Source of the DNA: CALKXV01 sp964632495 | GTDB taxonomy: Bacteria > Pseudomonadota > Alphaproteobacteria > Rhodobacterales > Rhodobacteraceae | DNA length: 64,000 nucleotides | Assembly (NCBI GenBank): GCA_964632495.1 | Contig: CAZWDS010000001.1 | Span: 1 to 64,000 of the forward strand | Reading direction: 5' to 3' | In this document: one piece after another, positions 1 through 8,945 of the stretch | Position numbering within the stretch: position 1 is the stretch's first letter | Layout: every line of letters starts with the position of its first letter | Made by a program: the position numbers and the translations under genes | The notes under the pieces: generated by a model | What the model was told of the DNA's origin: nothing | What the model saw: only the letters and a program-made list of their open reading frames with translations | Databases searched by the model: none

Positions 1-431
1 AGCTCAAGCAGCTCTTCATCGTCAACCTGGTCAACCTTGTTCATGAACACGACCATCGACGGGATGCCAACCTGGCGACCCAAGAGGATGTGCTCGCGCG
101 TCTGAGGCATCGGGCCATCAGCCGCGTTCACAACCAAAATCGCGCCGTCCATCTGAGCGGCACCGGTGATCATGTTCTTCACATAGTCGGCGTGGCCGGG
201 GCAATCGACGTGCGCATAGTGACGCGCGTCGGTTTCGTATTCCACGTGCGCCGTCGAGATGGTGATCCCGCGCGCCTTCTCCTCAGGGGCCGCGTCAATA
301 TCCGCGTAATCCTGAAACTCGCCAAACTGCTTCGTGATCGCCGCCGTCAACGTCGTCTTGCCGTGGTCAACGTGACCAATCGTGCCGATGTTGCAGTGCG
401 GCTTCGTGCGCTCAAACTTTTCCTTCGCCAT
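1..431 (-). CDS. tuf: Elongation factor Tu, N-terminal part (cut by window start)
   Basis: This is the first 143 or so residues of EF-Tu, the GTPase that delivers aminoacyl-tRNA to the ribosome. The translation starts MAKEKFERTKPHCNIGTIGH and shows the G1 loop GHVDHGKT, the switch I region with RGITI, the G3 motif DCPGH and the G4 motif NKVD. The rest of the gene lies outside the window. The gene directly upstream is a lipoprotein, not fusA, so this may be the second tuf copy often found in proteobacteria next to tRNA-Trp and secE; that is inference. Confidence 0.97.
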   Translation of the reverse strand, partial: MAKEKFERTKPHCNIGTIGHVDHGKTTLTAAITKQFGEFQDYADIDAAPEEKARGITISTAHVEYETDARHYAHVDCPGHADYVKNMITGAAQMDGAILVVNAADGPMPQTREHILLGRQVGIPSMVVFMNKVDQVDDEELLE

Positions 432-501
432 AGCCCTTTTCGCCTCTGTCAGGGTGAATATCCGGGGCGGATTTATGGCATCATGGGTTGAATTTCAAGC
501 G

Positions 502-1137
502 TCAGTTGCCTGCGGCGGCATTGTTGATGTCTTGGATTGAAGTTGTGTCGATCTTGGGCACATTCACATCAGCGTCATAAGGCACGCGGATTTGGCCTTC
601 GCGCGTGGTGAACCAGTCTGGGTTCTCGCGCAGCCAGGACTCGATTTCACGGGCGGCACTGGCCGACAGGTTTTCCAACTGAAGTTCGACAGAACGGACA
701 TTTCCGGACCCAAGAAACGGCACTGCATTGCGCATGCCCTCGCCTGCGAAAATGCGTTTGGGTTCCGCATTCAGTTTTTCCTGTGTTGCGTTGTCAAAGA
801 CTGTGACGTCCAAAATCATGACGGGTTTCGGAGCGTAGACAATGGGGACACCGGGTTGTGCCAAGACAATCCCGCCTACGACAATGCCAAGATGATAAAG
901 TCCGTCGCCGTCATATCGGCGCAGTCTTTGGGCGACCTGGTTTTGGACCGCGACTTCGATTTGGGTGTCCGTGAACTCACCTGAGAACTGGCCCTTAGTG
1001 ACGTTGTCCGCAATGGCGATGTTGTGCCCTAGTCGGAACTGACCCAAGGGCATCGGAGCTTCACTGAGGTCCTCTTCGACCGTGCCACAGGCCAAAACGG
1101 TCAGACAAACCAAACTGCCTATAAATTTGCGGAGCAT
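502..1137 (-). CDS. Putative lipoprotein, unknown function
   Basis: This 211-residue protein begins with a lipoprotein signal: a charged start, a hydrophobic stretch and a lipobox ending LTVLAC, with the cysteine at about residue 17. The mature part has no repeat or membrane segment and no family I recognise. It looks like a soluble domain with several predicted strands (for example QPGVPIVYAPKPVMILDVTV). It starts 12 bp after the stop of parC on the same strand, so the two are probably co-transcribed. A membrane-anchored periplasmic location is inferred from the signal. Confidence 0.75.
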   Translation of the reverse strand: MLRKFIGSLVCLTVLACGTVEEDLSEAPMPLGQFRLGHNIAIADNVTKGQFSGEFTDTQIEVAVQNQVAQRLRRYDGDGLYHLGIVVGGIVLAQPGVPIVYAPKPVMILDVTVFDNATQEKLNAEPKRIFAGEGMRNAVPFLGSGNVRSVELQLENLSASAAREIESWLRENPDWFTTREGQIRVPYDADVNVPKIDTTSIQDINNAAAGN

Positions 1138-1149
1138 CTCAAGCCCTCC

Positions 1150-3447
1150 TCAGGTAAACCTGTTGTCTTGCGGGAAGCCCCGCGGCGCCATCCGACCAGC
1201 GGCCGCGCGAGCACCTTTCCATTCGTCCAATTCGGTTACCGTCCGGGTGCGCCCCGCCGGATCAAGCCAAGTCAGGCCGTCTTCTATCGCGAAGGTGCGA
1301 ACGTCCGACAAGCCGCCGTCCTTGTATTTTTGCAGCCGAACGCCCTTGCCGCGGGTCATTTCGTTCAACTCGGCGATCGGGAAAACCAGCATCTTGCGGT
1401 TCTCGCCCACCACGGCTACGTGGTCCCCTTCAAGTGGGACACAAATGGCCGCGCGCACGTCGCCTTTGACGTTCAGTGCTTGTTTTCCAGTTCTGGTTTG
1501 GGCCAGAACTTCATCTTCCGGCACAATGAACCCATCCCCTGCCGACGAGGCCACCAGACATTTTTGACCCGGGCGGTGGATGAACAGCGCGACGATTTCG
1601 GCTTCGTTCGGAAGATCGACCATCAGACGCACAGGTTCTCCCATTCCACGTCCACCGGGAAGGTTGGATGCACTCAACGTGTAGAACCGCCCGTTCGAGC
1701 CAAAGATCAGCAGGCGGTCGGTGGTTTCTGCGTGGAACGTGAACCGCGGGCCGTCGCCGTCTTTGAACTTCAACTCGCGCGCAAGATCGATATGACCGGT
1801 CATTGCGCGACACCAGCCCATTTTCGAACAGACGACCGTAATGGGTTCCCGGTCGATCATGGCCTCTAGCGGGACGTCTTCGATTTCGACCGCCTCTGCA
1901 AATTGGCTCCGGCGTTCATCGCCAAACTCTTTTTTCACGTCGCGCAGTTGGTCTGCGATAGTTTTCCACTGACGGCCTTCGTTTTCCAGCAAGTCTTCCA
2001 AATCAGCCCGTTCTTCGGTCAGCTTGTCGAATTCGCTGCGCAACTCAAGCTCTTCCAGACGACGCAGACTGCGCAGGCGCATGTTGAGGATTGCGTCGAC
2101 CTGAACTTCGGTCAGCTCACCTTCGCCGGGCGCAGGCGTTTTGTAATCTTTTTCTGATGTCGCACGCGTATGATCCTTGGACCAATCTTCGCGGATCAGA
2201 GCGGCTTTCGGATCGTCGTCGTAGCGGATGATGTCGATGACACGGTCCAAGTTGAGGAAGGCGGTGATGAAACCTTCCAACACTTCCAACCGGTGGTCGA
2301 TCTTGTCCAATCGGTGTTGGGAGCGGCGCGCCAACACGTCGCGACGGTGGTCCAGAAACGCGCGAAGCACCTCTTTCAGAGATGCGACTTTTGGCGTCAC
2401 GCCGTCGATCAGCACGTTCATGTTCAAACTGAACCGGCTCTCCAGATCGGAATTCCGGTAAAGCATGTTCATCAGGACTTCGGGCTCGACGTTGCGCGAC
2501 CGTGGTTCCAGGACGATGCGGATGTCCTCGGCGCTTTCGTCCCGGATGTCAGCCAGAATGGGGACTTTCTTGGTCTGGATCGCCTCGGCCACCTTTTCGA
2601 TCAGACGGCTTTTTTGAACTTGGTATGGAATCTCGGTCACCACGATCTGCCACTGACCACGCCCCAGATCCTCAACTTCCCATTTCGCGCGCACACGGAA
2701 GCCGCCACGGCCCGTGCGGTAAGCTTCGGCAATTGCTTCGGGCGGTTCGATGATCGTGCCACCAGTCGGAAAATCTGGCCCTTTGACGTATTCAATCAAC
2801 GTATCGTCACGCACCAGTTCTGAATTCTTTGCTTTGGCCAGATGAATACAAGCGTCGCACAACTCCGTCATGTTGTGTGGCGGGATGTTGGTCGCCATGC
2901 CAACCGCAATGCCGCTAGATCCGTTCGCCAGAAGATTCGGAAAGGCTGCAGGCAACACAACAGGCTCTTCCAGACGGCCATCATAATTGTCGCGATAATC
3001 TACAGCGTTCTCATCCAGTCCTTGCAACAGAAGTTCTGCAAAGGCCGTCATACGGGCTTCGGTGTACCGTGAGGCTGCTGGATTATCGCCATCGATATTG
3101 CCGAAGTTGCCTTGGCCATCCACCAGCGGGTAACGCACGTTGAAGTCCTGCGCCAAACGCGCCATCGCATCATAGATCGCGCCATCACCGTGGGGGTGGA
3201 AATCCCCCATCGTGTCGCCCGAGATTTTGGCCGACTTCAAGAATCCCCCCGTAGGCGACAGGCGTAAACGTGACATCACGTATAGGATTCGGCGGTGAAC
3301 CGGCTTCAACCCATCTCTAACATCAGGCAACGCCCGGTGCATAATTGTCGAAAGAGCATAGGTTAAGTATCTGTCACCAATGGCGCGGCGCAGCGGTTCG
3401 GCCAGATTTTTGCCCTCAATATTGGGGTCGTCCGGTACGTCATTCAT
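1150..3447 (-). CDS. parC: DNA topoisomerase IV subunit A
   Basis: This is the ATP-independent breakage-reunion subunit of topoisomerase IV, which decatenates daughter chromosomes together with ParE. The 765 residues match ParC length. The N-terminal winged-helix core shows LSTIMHRALPDVRDGLKPVH, and the active-site tyrosine lies in ASRYTEARM at about residue 128. A coiled-coil linker follows (about 420-480), then a short C-terminal beta-propeller, shorter than in GyrA and lacking an obvious GyrA box. In the quinolone-resistance region the sequence reads HPHGDGAIYDAM, so the positions equal to E. coli ParC Ser80 and Glu84 are Gly and Asp. GyrA is the main alternative, but the short C-terminus favours ParC. 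Confidence 0.93.
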   Translation of the reverse strand: MNDVPDDPNIEGKNLAEPLRRAIGDRYLTYALSTIMHRALPDVRDGLKPVHRRILYVMSRLRLSPTGGFLKSAKISGDTMGDFHPHGDGAIYDAMARLAQDFNVRYPLVDGQGNFGNIDGDNPAASRYTEARMTAFAELLLQGLDENAVDYRDNYDGRLEEPVVLPAAFPNLLANGSSGIAVGMATNIPPHNMTELCDACIHLAKAKNSELVRDDTLIEYVKGPDFPTGGTIIEPPEAIAEAYRTGRGGFRVRAKWEVEDLGRGQWQIVVTEIPYQVQKSRLIEKVAEAIQTKKVPILADIRDESAEDIRIVLEPRSRNVEPEVLMNMLYRNSDLESRFSLNMNVLIDGVTPKVASLKEVLRAFLDHRRDVLARRSQHRLDKIDHRLEVLEGFITAFLNLDRVIDIIRYDDDPKAALIREDWSKDHTRATSEKDYKTPAPGEGELTEVQVDAILNMRLRSLRRLEELELRSEFDKLTEERADLEDLLENEGRQWKTIADQLRDVKKEFGDERRSQFAEAVEIEDVPLEAMIDREPITVVCSKMGWCRAMTGHIDLARELKFKDGDGPRFTFHAETTDRLLIFGSNGRFYTLSASNLPGGRGMGEPVRLMVDLPNEAEIVALFIHRPGQKCLVASSAGDGFIVPEDEVLAQTRTGKQALNVKGDVRAAICVPLEGDHVAVVGENRKMLVFPIAELNEMTRGKGVRLQKYKDGGLSDVRTFAIEDGLTWLDPAGRTRTVTELDEWKGARAAAGRMAPRGFPQDNRFT

Positions 3448-3597
3448 ACATGCTGTATTAGACCCGAGATGTTGCCGGGTAAAGCCGTGTTGGATATGAA
3501 AGCAACACTGAGAATTTCCCCGTTTTTTTCGCCCCGAGATGATGTCAGATGCGCAAACATACGCTAAGACGCATGCATTCCTTGGGGGGAATCAGAG

Positions 3598-4125
3598 ATG
3601 TTCAGATTGATGGCGGCCACATTGGTCGCAGGCTACGCTGTTTTGCAGATTTTCGGGGATCCGGCCGATAGGCCAGACGTCACCCGCGAGGCGCCAGAAA
3701 CCCTGAGTTTGGCGTCCTTCGTTGGCATGTCTGACAATGTGGTCGAAACATCGCTCGCTCCTCTGAGCTCAATGTCCGAGGCTGAAGCCGTCACCTTGGC
3801 ACTTGCTGCCGGGAAAAAAGCGCGGACTGAGCGCTTGGCCAAGCCTGTGGTACGGCTGGGGGCTTTGGCAAAAGAGACCACCAGCGATGTTGCGCCGAAA
3901 ACCGTCGCTGCCAACGCCAATCAAGATTATTGGTACGTGTCGGGCAGCAAAGTGAATTTGCGTCAGGGTCCCAGCACGAGAAATGCTGTCGTGGCACAGG
4001 TTACGCTGGGCACCGAAGCTACGGTTTTAGACCGTCGTGACGGTTGGATGCAGATCGAGACAACGCAAAACGGCACTTCGGGCTGGATTTTCGGAAAGTT
4101 CCTAAACGAGAAGAAGCCCGGTTAA
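3598..4125 (+). CDS. SH3 domain protein, probably exported
   Basis: This 175-residue protein has an N-terminal hydrophobic segment (MFRLMAATLVAGYAVLQIFG) that could be a signal peptide or anchor. A low-complexity middle follows, then a C-terminal bacterial SH3 domain (about residues 112-172) with the typical SKVNLRQGPSTRNAVVAQV and GWIFGKFL elements. Such domains usually bind peptidoglycan or proteins in the envelope. A strong GGGGGGAA-type ribosome site lies just before the ATG. The gene is divergent from parC and its stop overlaps the stop of the convergent GFA gene by 4 bp. The specific role is unknown. Confidence 0.85.
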   Translation: MFRLMAATLVAGYAVLQIFGDPADRPDVTREAPETLSLASFVGMSDNVVETSLAPLSSMSEAEAVTLALAAGKKARTERLAKPVVRLGALAKETTSDVAPKTVAANANQDYWYVSGSKVNLRQGPSTRNAVVAQVTLGTEATVLDRRDGWMQIETTQNGTSGWIFGKFLNEKKPG

Positions 4126-4532
4126 GGTTCGGGCGTCCCCTTGGGATAGGTAGGTAAGCCATGGGGGAATTGCACCCAGTTGTGCTTTTCCTCAGTCCAG
4201 ATTGCACGAACCGGATCTGGAATTGCGCTATCAAACGCTCCGAAGGCGACACCAACATGCTCAGGGCGCATGTCTAGCGTCCAGAACAGTGTCGTGGCAC
4301 AGGTTGGGCAAAAGAAATGTTCTAGCTTGCGCCCGGTTTCAGAAGATCGGCCCCATTTTTGCGTCACGCCTGTCAGTGTCATCGTAGATTTCATGAAATA
4401 CGCACCCGTACCAAAGGGCGCACCCGTACGCTTTTGGCAAGCGCGACAGTTGCATGCGATGACGAAATCCGGATCTCCTTCGAATTCGGCGACTAGCGCG
4501 TCGCATTGACAGCTGGCACGGTGCGTGGGCAT
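4122..4532 (-). CDS. GFA family zinc-binding protein
   Basis: This 136-residue protein belongs to the GFA/CENP-V family. The zinc-ligand cysteines are visible as SCQCDA near the N-terminus, CNCRAC in the middle and CPTC further on. The ATG at 4532 was chosen because it starts at MPTHRASCQCD as in family members and has AGGGAGA about 6 nt upstream; a longer reading upstream has no such support. Members were first described as glutathione-dependent formaldehyde-activating enzymes, but most have unknown substrates, so no reaction is assigned. Confidence 0.85.
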   Translation of the reverse strand: MPTHRASCQCDALVAEFEGDPDFVIACNCRACQKRTGAPFGTGAYFMKSTMTLTGVTQKWGRSSETGRKLEHFFCPTCATTLFWTLDMRPEHVGVAFGAFDSAIPDPVRAIWTEEKHNWVQFPHGLPTYPKGTPEP

Positions 4533-4569
4533 GAGATGTCTCCCTTCGTTACTTAAAGGCTGGCAAATT

Positions 4570-5406
4570 ATGGACGACCGGAAAACTATCCTGATCACTG
4601 GCAGTTCGTCCGGAATCGGATATGACGCAGCGCACGGACTGGCGAAACTGGGCTGGCGCGTTTTCGCAACTTGCCGAAAGCCTGAGGACTGTGCGCGGCT
4701 AGAAAGCGAGGGGCTAGAGAGTTTTTTGCTGGACTATGACGACCAAGCCAGCATGGAAATCGCCGTGGCCGAAACTCTGTCCCGCACGGGTGGTACATTA
4801 GATGCCCTTTTCAACAACGGTGCATTCGGCTTCCCGGCCTATCTGGAAGATGTGCCCACCCCGGCACTGCGCGCAATCTTCGAAACTAACTTCTTTGCAC
4901 AACACGAGTTGGCACGTCTTTTGATGCCAACATTCCGGACGCAAGGACACGGGCGAATCCTGATGAATTCATCCATATTGGGATTTGTCACACTGACGCG
5001 ACGCGGCCCTTACAACGCCACTAAATTCGCGATGGAAGGCTGGGCCGATACATTGCGATTGGAGCTGGACGGCAGTGGCATACACGTTGTGCTGATCGAA
5101 CCCGGCCCAATTACAAGCGATATCCGGTTAAAATCACAGCCGCATTTCGAGAAGTGGATCGACCCCACGACTTCGGTGCACACCAAGGTCTATGAAGATG
5201 TAATCATCCCGCGTCTTTATGCTGACGTGGGTAAACCGGATACATTCGAGTTGCCTGCCAGCGCCGTTACAGATGTTGTCGTCAAAGCCCTTGAGGCTAA
5301 ACGACCTAAAGCGCGGTATCGTATTACGACTCCAACAAAGGTTTTCTGGTACCTGAAACGCGTGCTGTCGACCCGAATGTTGGACCGTTTGCTAATCCGC
5401 GCTTAA
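4570..5406 (+). CDS. SDR family NAD(P)-dependent oxidoreductase
   Basis: This is a 278-residue classical short-chain dehydrogenase. The nucleotide-binding motif TGSSSGIG lies near residue 10, the structural FNNGAFG motif in place of the usual NNAG near residue 88, and the active-site YNATK in the middle, preceded by MNSSILG. The ATG at 4570 starts MDDRKTILITG; a longer frame from 4525 would overlap the divergent GFA gene start and is less likely. The substrate cannot be read from the sequence. The C-terminal section (KTPxK-type tail, FWYLKRVLSTRMLDRLL) resembles SDRs annotated as oxidoreductases of unknown specificity. Confidence 0.88.
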   Translation: MDDRKTILITGSSSGIGYDAAHGLAKLGWRVFATCRKPEDCARLESEGLESFLLDYDDQASMEIAVAETLSRTGGTLDALFNNGAFGFPAYLEDVPTPALRAIFETNFFAQHELARLLMPTFRTQGHGRILMNSSILGFVTLTRRGPYNATKFAMEGWADTLRLELDGSGIHVVLIEPGPITSDIRLKSQPHFEKWIDPTTSVHTKVYEDVIIPRLYADVGKPDTFELPASAVTDVVVKALEAKRPKARYRITTPTKVFWYLKRVLSTRMLDRLLIRA

Positions 5407-5429
5407 CACTTCGCTTTTTCGAAAAAGTG
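5407..5429 (+). terminator. Inverted repeat after the SDR gene, possible weak terminator
   Basis: Immediately after the stop codon, CACTT at 5407-5411 can pair with AAGTG at 5425-5429 around the 14-bp palindrome CTTTTTCGAAAAAG (5414-5427). There is no following T-run, so termination is uncertain. Confidence 0.3.
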
Positions 5430-5459
5430 CCCTAGGTCTGCCAAAGGTAAGGAGATCAC

Positions 5460-5666
5460 ATGCTGCGAGAAGATCCGCTTTTCATTGTCGTCGCCGCTGC
5501 GGTGCTGCTGGTTTTATTCATCTTGTTGACCGGAATTGGCGGCTTTGCGAAAGGTGGGGACTTCAATCGCAAGCATGCAAACCGCATCATGCGGTACCGC
5601 ATTTACGCCCAGGCGGTGGCCATCGCGTTGATACTGGTCTTTGTTTTTTTCCGGCGTGGAGGCTGA
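5460..5666 (+). CDS. Twin-transmembrane HIG1-like small membrane protein
   Basis: This 68-residue protein has two membrane segments (about residues 8-28 and 48-64) separated by a short basic loop, GGDFNRKHANRIMRYRIY. That loop is typical of the small HIG1-domain/twin-transmembrane proteins found in alphaproteobacteria, which are related to respiratory supercomplex factors. It is followed at once by the corrinoid adenosyltransferase gene; the stop codon sits inside that gene's ribosome site, so the two are probably one transcript. The role in this organism is unknown. Confidence 0.85.
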   Translation: MLREDPLFIVVAAAVLLVLFILLTGIGGFAKGGDFNRKHANRIMRYRIYAQAVAIALILVFVFFRRGG

Positions 5667-5667
5667 T

Positions 5668-6240
5668 ATGGTTGTTCTGAATAAGATTTACACCAAAACC
5701 GGAGATGCTGGCGAAACCGCCTTAGGCGATGGAGCGCGGGTGGCAAAACACTCGTTGCGTGTGACATCTTACGGCACGGTGGACGAATTGAATGCGTCCC
5801 TTGGCTTGGCCCGCTTGCATGCCGAAGGTGACATTGACCGTGCGCTGTCTCGCATTCAAAATGACCTTTTTGATCTGGGCGCCGACCTTTGCCGCCCGAA
5901 CATGGCCAAAGACGACGAGGCCGGATACCCGGTCTTGCGCATGACGGTGGAGCAAACAGAGCGTCTTGAAGAAGAGATCGACTTGATGATCAACGATCTT
6001 GAGCCTCTGAAATCGTTTATTCTTCCAGCTGGTTCACCTTTGGCGTCTTACTTGCATCTATCACGCACGGTGGCGCGTCGCGCTGAACGGCACGTGGTCG
6101 AGCTTGCAACGATGGAAGAGGTGAATACCGCAGCCGTCAAGTACCTTAACCGGCTGTCGGATTGGTTCTTCTGCGCGGCCCGCATCGCAAATGACGCAGG
6201 CCGGGCAGATGTTCTTTGGGAGCCAGGGGCCAACCGATAA
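5668..6240 (+). CDS. PduO-type cob(I)alamin adenosyltransferase
   Basis: This 190-residue enzyme transfers the adenosyl group of ATP to cob(I)alamin to make coenzyme B12. The PduO-family N-terminus is clear: YTKTGDAGETALGDGARVAK (ATP-binding), then YGTVDELNASLG. The helical bundle continues with the C-terminal motif YLNRLSDWFFCAAR. The ATG at 5668 has GGAGG at 5658-5662, and an upstream TTG in frame is disfavoured. It lies directly downstream of the HIG1-like gene and is convergent with rpsT (4 bp apart). Confidence 0.95.
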   Translation: MVVLNKIYTKTGDAGETALGDGARVAKHSLRVTSYGTVDELNASLGLARLHAEGDIDRALSRIQNDLFDLGADLCRPNMAKDDEAGYPVLRMTVEQTERLEEEIDLMINDLEPLKSFILPAGSPLASYLHLSRTVARRAERHVVELATMEEVNTAAVKYLNRLSDWFFCAARIANDAGRADVLWEPGANR

Positions 6241-6244
6241 TCGG

Positions 6245-6508
6245 TTAAGCCATCGCCTTGGCGCGCGACACAAGTCGCGACATTTTCCGCGCCGCTGTGT
6301 TCTTGTGATAGATGCCTTTGGTCACGCCACGCATCAATTCGGGCTGCGCTGCTTTCAACGCCGCTGCCGCTGCATCCTTGTCACCAGATGCGATCGCTTC
6401 TTCCACCTTGCGAAGATGGGTACGGATGCGCGAACGGCGGGCTTTGTTGACCTCGGTACGACGCTCGTTTTGACGGGCGCGTTTCTTGGCTTGGGGCGAA
6501 TTTGCCAT
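6245..6508 (-). CDS. rpsT: 30S ribosomal protein S20
   Basis: This 87-residue basic protein has the classic S20 start MANSPQAKKRARQNERRTEV and the helical body ending MSRLVSRAKAMA. S20 binds 16S rRNA early in 30S assembly. Length and motif fully match the family. A good ribosome site (AAAAGGGACC) lies just upstream. Confidence 0.98.
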   Translation of the reverse strand: MANSPQAKKRARQNERRTEVNKARRSRIRTHLRKVEEAIASGDKDAAAAALKAAQPELMRGVTKGIYHKNTAARKMSRLVSRAKAMA

Positions 6509-6655
6509 GGTGGTGGTCCCTTTTCTTTGGGTCTGTCATCGATCTAACGCGTAAGACCCACTCCGATCCTTCGACCGGCGGACACATAGCCTAAGCGGGC
6601 TCCACGCGCATGTTCAGATGGTCGGATAGACCATCGGATCAGCTTTGAAAAGACC

Positions 6656-7432
6656 CTATTTGTCGCGGAACTGCGGCTCGCGCTTTTCCAGGAAGGCCGC
6701 CATGCCTTCTTTCTGGTCATCCGTCGAAAACAGTGCGTGAAACATGCGGCGTTCGAACAGAATACCTTCGCGTAGGGTCATCTCGTAGCTGCGGTTCACC
6801 GATTCTTTCACAACCATCGTAGTTAGCATGGATTTCTCGGCAATCTTCTGCGCTGCTGCCGTCGCTTCTTCCATCAGCTTTTTCGCTGGCACGACCCGAC
6901 TGACCAATCCCGATCGCTCGGCTTCTTCGGCGTCCATGAAACGGCCCGTCAGGTTCATATCCATCGCTTTTGACTTGCCGACGAACCTAGTCAGACGCTG
7001 AGTCCCGCCGATTCCGGCCACAACGCCCAAATTGATCTCGGGCTGACCGAATTTGGCAGTGTCAGCCGCGATGATGAAGTCGCACATCATGGCCAATTCG
7101 CATCCGCCGCCCAAAGCGTAGCCCGCAACAGCCGCGATGATGGGCTTGCGGCAGCGCAATATCGCTTCGGTTTCACGGGTGAACATGTCTTCGGTCAGGA
7201 CTTGCTGAAACGTACGTTCGGACATCTCTTTGATATCAGCACCAGCGGCAAAAGCTTTGTCCGACCCGGTGATGATGATGCAACGCACTTTTTCGTTGTC
7301 CGAGGCTTCGGTCACGGCCTCGCTCAACTCGGCCAGCAATTCGAAGTTCAGCGCATTTAGCGCGTCTGGACGGTTCAGTCGGATGGTGGTGACGTGTTCC
7401 TCAGTCTCGACGGCAATCGTCTCAAAGGCCAT
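6656..7432 (-). CDS. Enoyl-CoA hydratase
   Basis: This 258-residue crotonase-fold protein hydrates 2-enoyl-CoA to 3-hydroxyacyl-CoA in fatty-acid or amino-acid breakdown. The oxyanion-hole motifs are AFAAGADIKEM and GYALGGGCELAMMCD. The two catalytic glutamates expected for true hydratases are present in GGCELA and GQPEINLG. The C-terminal end FLEKREPQFRDK is typical of short-chain hydratases. It stands alone, so the pathway is not shown by context. Confidence 0.93.
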   Translation of the reverse strand: MAFETIAVETEEHVTTIRLNRPDALNALNFELLAELSEAVTEASDNEKVRCIIITGSDKAFAAGADIKEMSERTFQQVLTEDMFTRETEAILRCRKPIIAAVAGYALGGGCELAMMCDFIIAADTAKFGQPEINLGVVAGIGGTQRLTRFVGKSKAMDMNLTGRFMDAEEAERSGLVSRVVPAKKLMEEATAAAQKIAEKSMLTTMVVKESVNRSYEMTLREGILFERRMFHALFSTDDQKEGMAAFLEKREPQFRDK

Positions 7433-7495
7433 GGGCGTTCTTCCCTTGGGTTTCGGTCAGACGTAAGGGTTAGCATCCAATTTCGCGGGATCAAG

Positions 7496-8347
7496 CTATC
7501 TTTGGCAAATGGGGCAGTGAAAGCTAGAGCGGGCGGATTGCACTGTTCTTGTAATTATTCCTTTACAATCATTCGCTTGACATGCTTCACCCTCACGATC
7601 ATAGACCCGAAAGGTATGCTGGAAATATCCCAACTCGCCATCGGTTTGGCGGTAATCCCGCAGGCTGGATCCCCCAGATTCGATGGCTTCCGACAGAACG
7701 TCGCGGATCAAAGGCACCAGAATCGCGAGCCGTTTTTCCGAAATCTGCGCCGCCTTGCGCAAAGGCGAAATGCCCGCGCGAAACAGAACTTCGCAGACGT
7801 AGATGTTTCCAAGCCCCGCCACAACGCGCTGATCTAAAAGCGCGGATTTGATCGGCGTGCGGCGCGGTTTCAGGGCGCGAACCAGATACTCTTCGTCAAA
7901 CGCGTTGCCGAAAGGCTCGGGGCCCAGAACCGCCAGCAATTTATGGGTTTCGACGCTTTGGGTATCAATCAAGTCCATCGCCCCAAAACGGCGCGGATCG
8001 TTGAACGTGACACGTGCGCCACTGGCCATGTGAAACACCACATGGTCATGCTTTTCCGGTGCTGGATGGTCGTGATGAAACTGCCCAAGGGGATCACCGG
8101 AAATCAGGATACGGCCCGACATACCCAGATGAATGATCAGCGTTTCATCGCTGGACAGATCCGCAAGAATGTACTTGGATCGCCGACGCAGTGCCGTCAC
8201 TTGCACGTCGCTTAACCGTTCTGCCATCCGTTCGGGGAACGGCCATCTTAAATCAAGACGGTTCACATCGGTTCGTTCAACCTGCTGACCTTCCATCACA
8301 GGCAAAAGGCCACGGCGCACGGTTTCAACTTCGGGAAGCTCAGGCAT
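7496..8347 (-). CDS. mutM: Formamidopyrimidine-DNA glycosylase
   Basis: This 283-residue base-excision enzyme removes oxidised purines and nicks the abasic site. It starts MPELPEVETVRRGL, which gives the catalytic Pro2 and Glu3. The lysine of the beta-hairpin is in RRRSKYILADL. The C-terminal zinc finger has CQANDC and CPIC. The start codon is 2 bp from the 100-N gap, so its promoter is not visible. It is presumably divergent from ubiE, an arrangement common in alphaproteobacteria. Confidence 0.96.
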   Translation of the reverse strand: MPELPEVETVRRGLLPVMEGQQVERTDVNRLDLRWPFPERMAERLSDVQVTALRRRSKYILADLSSDETLIIHLGMSGRILISGDPLGQFHHDHPAPEKHDHVVFHMASGARVTFNDPRRFGAMDLIDTQSVETHKLLAVLGPEPFGNAFDEEYLVRALKPRRTPIKSALLDQRVVAGLGNIYVCEVLFRAGISPLRKAAQISEKRLAILVPLIRDVLSEAIESGGSSLRDYRQTDGELGYFQHTFRVYDREGEACQANDCKGIITRTVQSARSSFHCPICQR

Positions 8348-8348
8348 C

Positions 8349-8448
8349 NNNNNNNNNNNNNNNNNNNNNNNNNNNNNNNNNNNNNNNNNNNNNNNNNNNN
8401 NNNNNNNNNNNNNNNNNNNNNNNNNNNNNNNNNNNNNNNNNNNNNNNN
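8349..8448. other. Assembly gap (100 N)
   Basis: Exactly 100 ambiguous bases separate mutM from the interior of ubiE. About 85 N-terminal residues of UbiE (roughly 255 bp) plus an intergenic region are missing, so the run of 100 is a placeholder and the true gap should be larger, if the two contigs are really neighbours. Confidence 0.97.
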
Positions 8449-8945
8449 GTGAGGCCGAAGCCGTTGTTCTGGACATGACCGAGCAAATGCTGATCGAAGG
8501 GCGCAAACGGGCCGAGGCCGAAGCGTTTTCCGAGCAACTCGACTGGATCACGGGCGATGCCATGGCGCTGCCTTTGCCAGACAACAGTTTTGACGTCTAC
8601 ACCATTTCCTTTGGCATTCGGAATGTGACACGAATCCCCGATGCCCTGAGCGAAGCGTATCGCGTCTTGCGCCCCGGCGGGCGCTTGATGGTTCTGGAAT
8701 TTTCGCAACTGCCGAATGCGATGATGCAAAAGGCCTATGATCTTTATTCGTTCAACGTCATTCCGCGCATGGGTCAGGTGATCGCCAACGACCGCGACAG
8801 CTATCAGTACCTAGTCGAATCTATCCGCAACTTTCCGGATCAAGAAACTTTTGCGACGATGATACGGGACGCCGGGTTCGAACAGGTCAAATACCGTAAC
8901 TTATCTATGGGAATTGCCGCACTACATTCCGGGTGGAAGCTCTAA
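8449..8945 (+). CDS. ubiE: Ubiquinone/menaquinone biosynthesis C-methyltransferase, 5' end lost in gap
   Basis: About 165 C-terminal residues of this SAM-dependent methyltransferase of quinone synthesis are visible. The first visible codons read EAEAVVLDMTEQML. The middle has DVYTISFGIRNVTRIPDALSE and VLRPGGRLMVLEFS, both typical of UbiE, and the end is GIAALHSGWKL. SAM motif I and the N-terminus fall in the N gap. The stop codon abuts the GTG of ubiB, matching the common ubiE-ubiB operon. The truncation is an assembly effect, not evidence of a pseudogene. Confidence 0.95.

Noticed and set aside
8449..8945. ubiE as a pseudogene
   Set aside because: The missing 5' end coincides exactly with the N gap, so an assembly break explains it.
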